From Sthenelais limicola (lineage: Eukaryota; Annelida; Polychaeta; Phyllodocida; Sigalionidae), in the NCBI GenBank assembly GCA_942159475.1, contig OW804096.1, positions 140,915,442 through 140,979,441 of the forward strand: a stretch of 64,000 nt of DNA, read 5' to 3'. Positions 21,524 through 31,502 of the stretch are shown here, one piece after another. Within the stretch, counting starts at the first letter, position 1, and the number at the start of each line of letters is the position of its first letter. The notes beneath the pieces are model-generated. The model saw nothing but the letters and a program-made list of their open reading frames with translations, did not search any database and was not told the DNA's origin. A program made the position numbers and the translations under genes.

Positions 21524-22159
21524 ATGGCTCTTCAGGACGACCCGACAATGGTAAAAACTCTTATATTGTGTGACTCAAGGGGAGCTTCCCTGCATCTTTA
21601 CCTCCAGAATGACAAGGTCAGAATCCTAGCCCTGCCGGGTAAGGGTTTAAGGTTGCTTTTTGAATTGGGAAGGGACCATATCTCTTACTATCAGCCCACT
21701 CAAGTTATTTTCTTCGGCGGCGTGTGTGATTTTACCAGGAAAGATGCTATAAGCAAAAAGATCTCTGTTCGCTGGCCTGACGCCCAGGCTATGGAGAACT
21801 ATGTGGAGGACCAAGTCCTTCTAGTAACAGGCGAGATGCAGACCCACTTCCCGGACATATGTCCTATCTACGCAGGTGTATGTGGCCTTTCCCTCAACAC
21901 CTACAATAGAGAGTTCCACCGTGACCCTACCCAATCCATTTTAGACGAGGCAATCACTGATTATAACTTTTGCCTAAAAGGCTACAATATGGATAGGGGA
22001 GTCATACACCCGACAGTCACCAGCAAGGTGCACAGGTGCACCTACGGGGTTGCGGTTAACAACTATGGCGCCTTGAGAGATGGTGTACACGGAAAATGGT
22101 ACATCGTGAAGGACTGGGCAAAACAGTTGGAAAAATGTCATTTTCTAAACCTACATTAA
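21524..22159 (+). CDS. Retrotransposon SGNH-hydrolase-like (esterase) ORF
   Basis: The ATG at 21524 lies one base after the ORF1 stop (TAACATG). The protein, about 211 residues, opens with VKTLILCDSRGASL, the SGNH block I Ser motif (D-S). It continues with VIFFGGVCDFTRK (block III, Cys where Asn is usual) and RGVIHPTVTSKVHR (block V, candidate His). Related esterase-like domains occur in ORF1 of CR1- and L2-type elements, usually within one polypeptide; here the domain has its own frame. An upstream ATG in this frame (21281) would overlap the ORF1 tail and is less likely. Expression by stop-coupled reinitiation is an inference. Confidence 0.7.
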   Translation: MALQDDPTMVKTLILCDSRGASLHLYLQNDKVRILALPGKGLRLLFELGRDHISYYQPTQVIFFGGVCDFTRKDAISKKISVRWPDAQAMENYVEDQVLLVTGEMQTHFPDICPIYAGVCGLSLNTYNREFHRDPTQSILDEAITDYNFCLKGYNMDRGVIHPTVTSKVHRCTYGVAVNNYGALRDGVHGKWYIVKDWAKQLEKCHFLNLH

Positions 22160-22295
22160 AGTCAACCGGCATATTTCTTCCATCTGGTATCACAAATAAG
22201 ATCTATACAGCCAATGGCTAATACCAACTATTTTCTACCACTCCCATAATTATTACTATTTAAACCGAGCCTCAATCGATGCGTTTCCTTTTGAT

Positions 22296-23057
22296 TTGCT
22301 GATACGTGGAGTTAGTGCCTTTGTTGTATGTGTTACTAGCCTATTGCCAACACTTGCCTGTTACATTGAAATCGCATTTGTAATCGTATTATGTCTGATT
22401 CATATATACTCCACCGATTATATCTCATATAATTCCTCTAATTTATGGGATTTGATTATTGTTCGCACCATGATATACTGCTGGCCACCTAAACTTGTTA
22501 TGTTTGCCATATGTTGGAATCGTGATCCTATCCTTTCTTTCCAGCCGACTGGTATTCTGAATCATATATGTTCTACTGAATATACCCCATACAACTCATT
22601 TAATATATGGGATTTGTTTATTGCTCATATTAGGATATATTGTTGGCCGCCTAAACTTGTTTTGTTTGCCATATGTTGGACACGCGATTCTACCTCCCTA
22701 TCCCAGCCGACTTGTGTATCCCTGATATGCTACCTACATTATATTATAATGTGGTCTACTCATGTGATTGTTTATATATATAGATATATATGTACTGATC
22801 CTGACGCGATATGTTATATATCTTACTATTGCCACCTGGGTTATGGAGATTACCAGACCTGGAATTTGACGTATACTTACCTGTTCCATGTAAGGCAAGA
22901 TTACCATGTCAACTCACATTGTTTTCATAGATCTCTTGCTTATGTTTTTGTGCTGAGTAAGGACTCGCCGCCCCAAGCATCACCGCCGGTAATTAGCATA
23001 GTAGTTAACAAGAGTCTACAGGTCTATAGGTTTGATTTCAACCGTTGCAAGGGTTAA
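22296..23057 (+). CDS. Open frame in the retrotransposon linker with two 54-residue units
   Basis: 253 codons stay open between the SGNH and endonuclease frames. Residues about 36-143 are two in-frame 162-bp units (starting at 22401 and 22563). Both keep YCWPPKLV-x-FAICW-x-RD, with only synonymous changes inside CWPPKLV, while flanking positions differ in protein sequence. The product is rich in aromatic and Cys residues, with a hydrophobic N-terminus. I recognise no family. It could be a protein of the element or a by-product of repeat structure. A further imperfect pair of repeats (about 22,955-23,100 and 23,140-23,290) follows, where the frame shifts. Confidence 0.4.
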   Translation: MLIRGVSAFVVCVTSLLPTLACYIEIAFVIVLCLIHIYSTDYISYNSSNLWDLIIVRTMIYCWPPKLVMFAICWNRDPILSFQPTGILNHICSTEYTPYNSFNIWDLFIAHIRIYCWPPKLVLFAICWTRDSTSLSQPTCVSLICYLHYIIMWSTHVIVYIYRYICTDPDAICYISYYCHLGYGDYQTWNLTYTYLFHVRQDYHVNSHCFHRSLAYVFVLSKDSPPQASPPVISIVVNKSLQVYRFDFNRCKG

Positions 23058-23417
23058 TCAGATTACTAGCCACTGCTCGGGTATATATTCTGAATCTTAC
23101 ATGTTGTTTGATAGGGTCATACCTGCATCTTATTATGATTTTGCGCTGAGTATGAACTCGCAGCCCCTAGCATTACCACCGGTTACTTGCATAGTAGTTA
23201 ATAAGAGTTCATGCATTTGTTTGATTTCAACTGCTGCAAAGGTTAATCAGATTATTAGCCACTGTTCGGGTACAAATCATAAATTTTCCACGTGATTTGA
23301 TGGGATCATACCTGCATCAACCATACCATGTAACCTTATTAAGGAACTGCTTATACTAAACACGCAAACTAAGGCACATGCCTACTTGCTGATCTCACTT
23401 GATCGAAGGAAAGAAAC

Positions 23418-26400
23418 TTGTTTAATATTAAGTCTGATACACTTTCCCTTACTACTAGCTGTAACTTAAAAAAAACACTCAAAGAGTGCGCTGAATTCAA
23501 AGGTCGTAGATATTTTCACTTAAACATAAGATCGCTGACAAATAAATGGCAGCAACTTAAACTAGATTTGATTGACTTGACCTTCGATGTGTTCTCATTA
23601 AGTGAAACCTGGCTAAAAAAGGATATTCTGGATGCAAACTTCCAATTAACCGGTTATAATTTAGAAAGACTGGATTGATCTCAGTCCATAGGAGGAGGAC
23701 TATGTGTCTATATTAAGAACTCTCTGGAATATAAAGTATTACTTGAATTAAATCATCAAAGTGCTCACCTGGAAGCATTGGTCCTACACATAACACATGA
23801 GAATTCTAAAAACCTGATCCTGGCCAACTTATATAGACCTCCGGCAGGCAGCGTTAGCACCTTTTGCGAGGAGATTACTAGTATTATTGACTTGGCAAGA
23901 GAAGCCCATCCCTATTCTGAACTAATCTTATTGGGTGACCTGAACATAGACATGTTGCCACATAACATATACCCTAATAATCATAGGAACGAGCTATTGA
24001 AAGTTATAAATAACAAACATTTACAATCTGCTATAGCCATACCGACCAGACTCGGGCTAAATGGTAAAGCAACAGCGATAGACCATATTCTAACTGATAT
24101 TAAACATGTCGGTCAGGCTGGGGTGATTGAATATAACTTAAGCGACCATTATATTGTTTATTTGACTAGGAAAAAAAAGAGAGAAAAACATGCTAAGTGT
24201 AACTTCCAGGCTAGATCATACAATAACTTAAATACGGCAAATGCCGAAAAGGAAATGAATCTCATTGACAATTGGCAACCCTTCTACCATTGTAACGACC
24301 CAAACACAGCTTGGAACTTAATGTATGCAACGCTGTTAAAAGTAACTAATGAATTATGCCCCAAGAAAAAATTTAAAGCAAAAAAAGAGAAACCACCATG
24401 GTATAGTAACGAATTAATTAACCTGGCCCACAATAGGGACTATAACTTCAATAAATATAGGAAAACCAAAAAGGAGGCTTTCAGACTAAGGGCTGTTTAT
24501 TTCCGAAATCTAGCAAATAGTGCCACTAGACAAGCTAGAAGCAACTATATAAAGGACCAGCTGAGTAGACACAAATATGACTATAAAAAGTTTTGGCAGA
24601 TACTAAATGATTATCTCCCTTTTAAAGATAAGTCAAAAACAATAACGAAAATTATTAATCCAGATACAAACACAATGGCATATGCCAAGGATATACCAAA
24701 GATTATTAATAAATTTTTTGCTAACGTGGGTGCAAAAACTGTAGCATTGTTACCAGACAGTACTAATAATTATGAACTTGGCCTGGCTGACCCCAATGTT
24801 GCTGACAGGGCAAATACTCCCTATGTCTTGTTGAACCCACAATCGCTATCTAAAATATTAGATACCTTCCCAACGCATAAATCTTCCGGTTGTGATGAAA
24901 TACCGATGATAATTTATCAAACCTTCTTCCAAATTATCAAGCCACAACTTACCTTCCTCCTAAATCTCTCAGTCACACAAAGTATTGTACCTGATCGTTG
25001 GAAGAAGGCCACAGTCATACCCATACCCATATAAGAAGGGTAATGTAACCCAGGTCACTAATCTACGTCCAATTTCTTTAACCCATATATTGGGTAAGGT
25101 GTTGGAAAAACATATTAATGAACAGATACAGGATTTCGTTGATACACATGAATTATTATCACCATACCAAGGCGGTTTTAGAAAAAATTCCTCTACTATT
25201 GAAACGGTCTACCTATTATTATATAAATTACTAAATAACAGAAACTCAAAAATAACAAGCACCAGGGTCTTTTTCGACTACCAGAAAGCGTTCGACTCTA
25301 TTAATCATGAAATATTATTATCTAAACTTGTCCATTACTGTTTGCCGGTCTGGTTTCGGAATTGGGTAAAAAACTATTTAACAAATAGACACCAGAAAGT
25401 ACGCCTTGGTAATTATTATTCACGATACCTACCAATTAAGTGCGGTGTGCCCCAGGGATCAATCCTGGGGCCACTACTCTTTAATATATTCATTAATGAC
25501 ATAGGCAAGTTAAATTTACATGGGCACATGCTCTTATTTGCTGATGATATTGTATTAATCAACTGCTCAAAGGAACGTAACACTGCTCTAGACCTATGTC
25601 AAGCCGATACCGAGAAGATTGCTGACTTGAGCTTAAGTAACAAACTCTCTATAAGCTTGCCAAAAACAAAGGCTATGCTAATCCCTCCAAGTACATACTA
25701 TAAAAATATATATACCCCACCGAAGCTCTCGATCTATAATTCTACCATCGAGTGGGTTGATTCGTTTGTGTATTTGGGTGTTACCATTGATACTACGCTC
25801 AAGTTTGAATTAATGGCTAAGAATATTCTGACCAAGGCAAATGCCAGACTATGTAATCTTTATATCAATCGTCATGCTCTAGATGTTGGTACCCGTCTCT
25901 TAATTGTTAAATCAATGGTTCTATCTTATTTGGACTACTGTAATGTATGTTTTCTGAATTGCAACAAGTCCATCCTGAATCAGCTACAGGTCTTTCAGAA
26001 TAAGGCTCTAAGATTCGCGTTAAAAAGACCACTTAATTGTTAAATCAATGGTTCTATCTTATTTGGACTACTGTAATGTATGTTTTCTGAATTGCAACAA
26101 GTCCATCCTGAATCAGCTACAGGTCTTTCAGAATAAGGCTCTAAGATTCGCGTTAAAAAGACCACAAAGATTTAATATTGACCAACTACATATTGATGCC
26201 AAAGTAATGAAAATAAGACAGAGAATCTTCTTTAACAATCCCAAATTTTTTCATAAACAATTGTATTTATGTAGAGTAAATTGGATTGATAAGCGCCCCC
26301 TCGAGGGAGCATATAATCTAAGAGAGAACCGCTCAGTTAATTTCGAAGTGAACCATCCAACCTGCAACCTATATCAACGGTCGATGGCCTACCTGGGAAT

Positions 26401-26518
26401 CCAAGCCTGGAATAACTACATCGAGGCCAACCTTAAGAACAACGACGATGCCCTCAGCTTCAAAAGACACCTGAAAAACAACATCCTACTAGGGGTAGCA
26501 AATATCCCTGAGTTCTGA
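23418..26518 (+). pseudogene. Retrotransposon ORF2: AP endonuclease and reverse transcriptase, broken
   Basis: Endonuclease motifs in order: HLNIRSLTNK, FSLSETWL, GGGLCVYIKN, LILANLYRPP, LLGDLNID, AIDHILTD and LSDHYIVYL. Reverse transcriptase motifs: NLRPISLTHILGKVLE, YQGGFRKNSST, FDYQKAFDSINHEIL, CGVPQGSILGPLLFNIFIND, LLFADDIVL (catalytic ADD) and YLGVTID, then a C-terminal SYLDYCNVCFLN region. Breaks: TGA at 23676-23678 inside the endonuclease, a frameshift near 25,010-25,030 in a CATACC repeat just before the RPISL motif, and a 133-bp direct duplication (25901-26033 and 26034-26166) that adds a stop and shifts frame. The final stop is at 26518. All catalytic motifs remain, so inactivation looks recent. 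Confidence 0.9.
25901..26166 (+). repeat. 133-bp direct tandem duplication in ORF2
   Basis: Both units read TAATTGTTAAATCAATGGTT ... TTAAAAAGACCAC and look identical by eye. 133 is not a multiple of three, so the copy breaks the RT frame. Confidence 0.92.
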
Positions 26519-26787
26519 TTCGCCAACTGTGATGTATTTAACTGTACCTAATTCGAATCTAAATCTAATTTAATTCTTTCTGCTTTCTAATGTGTCAAGA
26601 CAAATGTCTATCCCATTATAAGACCCCCAACCCTACCACCCCATCCATTCACCTTTCAATAACTCATTTCATCTCATTACTACTCTACCCCATTAGAGGG
26701 AAAAGTATACTAGTTATGTTATAACACACACAAAAATTTAAGTAATGAAATGTGCTAGCGAAAATTCAGGCCAGCTTATATTCCCTG

Positions 26788-26818
26788 AATAAAAATATGT
26801 TCAAAAAAAAAAAAAAAA
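26788..26818 (+). other. Retrotransposon 3' end: AATAAA and poly(A)
   Basis: AATAAA at 26788-26793 precedes 16 A at 26803-26818, consistent with integration of a polyadenylated transcript. Confidence 0.75.
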
Positions 26819-27477
26819 GGTGAGGGAAATAACAACACTTAGGTACAGAAAGAAATGTTAGAGCATAATATTAGAAATATCTCTGGATTTATTGCGATCT
26901 ACAAATTGAAACCATGAAAACATTGAATATTGTCAACGAGAAAGTATATCCGCCAAGAAAGATCAATGAAGGTAGGCTACTGGGCTTTAGTCACTTAGTC
27001 AATGAAGTAAGAGGGAACTTCTTCCCTCCACCACACCCACACACCCACCCACCCTCACCCTCAGCGCATGCATAACACTGCATGCATGCGCTGGCCCAGC
27101 GGAGTTTCCCAGGCTAGGCCTAAGTGGTTGTGATTGGTACTGTTCGTGTACCCACACCTCCACATTGTAATTATTGTACCTTTTTAGCGGTTTTTGGCTA
27201 CAGACACATACAAACTGTTTCTAGCATGTTGAGTTGTCAAACTATAGCATTGAAGTGGAAATACGGTGGAAAAGGCGGGGCTTTAGAGGAGCAAATGTGC
27301 AAAAGAGACAGAGAAAGGTAGCGAGGTGTACTGTATGGCGTGGGACGCTATTGGTGTGGCATCGTTCAGAAACCTCTATAAAGCTGACGCTTTTTGTATA
27401 CAAAAACGCGGATGGATGCCGATCGTCTAGCAGTCAAACAAAAAACAATCATTAAGATTTGAATATTCAGGATAATC
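26819..27477. other. Intergenic, no gene recognised
   Basis: Simple CCACACCCACACACCCACCC sequence at about 27,030 and a GCATGCAT-rich stretch near 27,065-27,090. The open frames here are short and show no domain. Confidence 0.4.
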
Positions 27478-28980
27478 TGGAAGATCCGTGTTTCTCACAG
27501 AAAGTTTACAAGAATCGTATTATTGGAAGATGTTCCTATGTGTAAATTGGAAATGAAGCAATTATATCGATACACATAGGATACACAAGCGATCATTTAG
27601 GGTCAAATTATGAATTTATTTAATCTACTTCTTCTTTACTGTTGTAAGTACGTACACATATGGGTCAGATTTTCAGAAAATGTACAATTGGCAGCTGTGC
27701 ACATTTAGTAAATTCTGCTAAATTAGGCTGCAATTTGGTCAATACTAGGTAAATTTGAGTATATTCAGCATTGCATTGATTCTAGCAATCTGTTTGGGTA
27801 GGTGGAACTGTATTTTGAACTTTATTTTCGTCTACAATTTGGGCTATTTGAGAAGATTGGAGAAGTTGAATTGTACATTTTCTGAAAATCTGACCCATAT
27901 AGTCAATAGTCCACAGTGACAATTAAGAACGCTAATCCCCAAAACTGCGGGTGCCAAAATGGAGAAAGATGTTAATTTGTTTCCGTTGCGTTCCAACGCC
28001 CTTGGATATGTCCTTGTCCGATTTATCATGAATAGAATGTTATAATTTATGTTTATGCTCATACCATTTGTAAATGATACGCTTGAAACCTAATTTTTTC
28101 CTCATCTTCTGTGATAATCACTTTGATTACTACAATCTATAAACCACTTAAAGGTTAATTGCGATGATTATTATTCAATTACTTAGTGCTAAGGAATGTC
28201 CAAACACTTCAGCCATCTAGTTTATGGGAACAAATGGAAGATCCGTGTTTCTCACAGAAAGTGTACAAGAATCGTATTATTGGAAGATGTTCCTATATTG
28301 GAAATGAAGCAATTATATAGATACACATAGGATACACAAGCAATATTTTAGGGTCAAATTATACATTTATTTAATCTACTTCTTCTTTACTGTTGATAGT
28401 ACGTACACATATGGGTCAGATTTTCAGAAAATGTACAATTCACCTTCACCAATTCTCTGAAATAACCCAAATTTCAGACGGAAATAAAGTTCAAAATACA
28501 GTTCAGCCTAACCAAACAGATTGCTTGAATCAATGCAATGCCAAATATACTTGAATTTGGCTAGTATTAACCAAAATGCAGCCTTATTTAGCAGAATTTA
28601 CTAAATGCGTAGAGCTGCCAATTGTACATTTTCTGAAAATCTGACCCATATAGTCATCAGTCCACAGTGACAATAAAGAACGCTAATCTCCGAAACTAAC
28701 GATGCCAAAATCAAGAAAGATGTTATATTTTTTTCGGTTGCATTCCAACGCCCTTGGATATGACCGATTTATGAATAGAATGTTATGATTTATGTCTATG
28801 CTCATACCATTCGGAAATTATACGCTTGAAACCTTATTTTTTCCTCGTCTTCTGTGATAATCACTTTAATTACTATAATCAGTAAATCACTTAAAGGTCA
28901 ATTGCGATGATTATTATTCAATTATTTAGTTCTAAAGAATGTCCAAATACTTCCACCATCTAGTTCATGGGAACGAACGC
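27478..28980. repeat. Tandem duplication of about 750 bp, each unit with a family A MITE
   Basis: Unit 1 (about 27478-28223) and unit 2 (about 28232-28980) share flanks such as GAAGATCCGTGTTTCTCACA and GTCCACAGTGACAAT. Each holds a family A MITE (27662-27896 and 28413-28647) between ATAT target duplications at the same site, but in opposite orientation. Confidence 0.9.
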
Positions 28981-29118
28981 AACAGGGCCATGGAGCACAT
29001 CTGTAATTTTCTTTAACAACCCCAGTGTAACCGGTGTTCAGTTACGTCACACCTAATGTGACGTCACGTATTAGAGCGTTTCAATTCACTTAGTGGTAGC
29101 ATAGGAGAGCGAGCACAT

Positions 29119-29353
29119 GGGTCAGATTTTCAGAAAATGCACAATTGGCAGCTCTACACATTTAGTAAACTCTGCTAGATAAGCCTGCAATTTGGTCAAT
29201 ACTAGGTACATTAAAGTATATGTGGCATTGCATTGTTTCTAGCAATCTGTTTGGTTAGGTTTGAACTTAGTTTTGAGCTTTATTTTCGTCTGAAAGTTGG
29301 GTTATTTGCGAGGATTGGTGAAGGTGAATTGTACATTTTCTGAAAATCTGACC
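29119..29353 (+). mobile_element. MITE family A
   Basis: GGGTCAGATTTTCAGAAAAT to TTTTCTGAAAATCTGACCC, flanked by CACAT on the left and ATAT on the right. It lies 0.5 kb upstream of the duplicated block. Confidence 0.85.
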
Positions 29354-31086
29354 CATATCATTCCACTCCACCCAGGACTACTATTTAGGTATCACTATAG
29401 GAGGCATTGCTAATCATTGAATAATTGCTGAGATATAATTAATAATCAGTACATCATGTGAAGTCTTATTACATACTTAATTAACACCTAAACCAGATTC
29501 TTGTCTTTATTAGATATCGTTGTTCGTAGTTGCTTTTAATTAGAAGTGAATGTGTTTTTATCAAATCAATTTTATTGAGTGCAGTTTCATTTAATGATAA
29601 TCTCATGGGGAATTACATAAACATGGGTAACAATATTTAACTCTCATCCCTAGATGAACACATTAAAAGAGTTTTCGAATGCACCACAAGAAATTCCCAA
29701 AAAGAAAAAGTCATTTAAAAGAGATGACAATTTTCTTGAGACAATATTGTTATATGAGGATGAGTGACAGGTATAATGGTGCACACTAGAAATATGATGT
29801 AATTATTTCTGATTTTGTATGACCTGAGCATTCAATCTGTAATGTTTTATATCTTTTGATAAAGGAGTGTCATCATTATGGTTTTTCCTATGTTCTAAAT
29901 ATATCCACATATAATTACATTCGTGGAAATCCGTACCTCAGCCGCACCTGCTGGCATGACTTTCATTTTCATACCATCAACTAACTACTAGAACCGCTTC
30001 TAGACGGATTCTTTTTTTTTTCTTTTTTTTTTTTGATGATAAAAGTTGTTAGTATTAGCACTAAGAATCCTTCTAGCAAAGAAATCCATGAATGAAAGCT
30101 CATATTTCGGAGTTGTATAAACAACAAAAATTAGTTAACAGTGATCACTTTACATTTATCTATTTTCGGTTCATGAAGAAGATTGCGTTTCCAAGGGAAA
30201 TGAAGATTGATGTCAGTTAAATGTAAAGTTCGAGAGGAGTGATAGTAGTGGGGAGAGGAAGGGGAGACAGAAAAAATGAAATCCCTATCCTATATATGAC
30301 TGGTCACTCCATGTAATTCTGTTGGTCCCTTTAACACCTTTGCATATGAGGCACGTTACTTCTCAACTTTAATTCACGCATGGTCTACCCTTTAATTCAC
30401 ACCTAAACAATATCTGCTCCCCCTCCCAGCCATTACCAGCATGATTCTGATCCCATCTGTTGATATCAGAATCAACAGATTCTTCACACTGATATCCAGG
30501 ATGGGAGGAGCCAGGATGTTATCAATGATTGACAGACATCACCCCAATCTATTTAGATTGATGTTATCTCATCAATCTAAAAATCAAAGGTGCACACACT
30601 TACTCATTTCCATTTTGATATTTTGATATGGATGTATAACAAAATGTACAAGTTCATTTTGATCTTATTCTAGGTTATATATACTATTGCCACGTGTAAG
30701 ACTTGCTTTCCAAACAGATGATATTATCTAATTCCAAGACTTTCAATTTATGTCTTGTATTTGTAAGGCATAGATACTAATAGGCTGTAATACAACTATA
30801 ATGACACTAATTGATAGTGAATTAGTACAGCACAACCAGACTCCCAGTGTTTTCAATTATAATGGTTTATTTTGATGTAAGATATTGGTTGCGGTTGGTG
30901 ATTCTAACGTTTTAGACTAAATTGTCCTTCTTCAGGTAATCTGAATCACTTAGATAAATTATAAGGCTAGCTTCTATTAGTTATAAAAGGCTGTGGGTCC
31001 TTTCCATGGGCAGTGACCATCTATATTAAGGCAAAAGACATCAAGTCATTGATATGTTGGGACGTTTCTATGCACACAAGGTGAAC

Positions 31087-31446
31087 AAGTCGCAAAAAAA
31101 TGGACTTTGAGATATTATTATATTTGAAAAAATATAGATCAATCCGATTCTAATGATAGTAAACAGTAGGAAATTGACTATGCATTTCTATATTTTAAGT
31201 GTTATATTTTTAGCATTGCAAAGTTTACAGTATTTTGGGGTGAGCAATTACTAGTAAAGTAGCTAAATATACTCATTACGACAACCCTAGAAATACATGA
31301 ATATATTTATTACACTGTCCTAAAATTCGGTACATGTATTCAAGCAACAAGGGGCTTCAGGTATCCCAAACATTCCCACAAATATATCCTGTGAATTAAT
31401 CACTTTAGAAAATAACAATTCTGTGACTTGTGACTCATTTTCCTAA
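31087..31446 (+). mobile_element. MITE family B, left end lost
   Basis: Begins AAGTCGCAAAAAAATGGAC and ends TGACTCATTTTCCTAAAAC, just upstream of the first coding exon. In copy 2 the corresponding place has unrelated unique sequence (48,300-48,900). Confidence 0.7.
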
Positions 31447-31502
31447 AACAAAACCCATATCTGTTTCTTTTCTTTGTTGGTTTGACAGGGTTAGTCTTGA
31501 AC

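Larger units (their letters stand above)
19480..26818 (+). mobile_element. Non-LTR retrotransposon with NADAR-ORF1, SGNH ORF, EN and RT
   Basis: In order: ORF1 (coiled coil, RRM-like, NADAR), an SGNH-hydrolase-like ORF, a linker with an open frame, then AP-type endonuclease and reverse transcriptase. It ends with AATAAA at 26788-26793 and a 16-A tract at 26803-26818. An SGNH/esterase domain together with AP endonuclease and the RT motifs points to the CR1/L2-related part of the non-LTR tree; a phylogeny would be needed to place it. The 5' end is not located and I found no target-site duplication. Two in-frame TGAs, one frameshift and a 133-bp duplication make this copy inactive. Confidence 0.88.
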
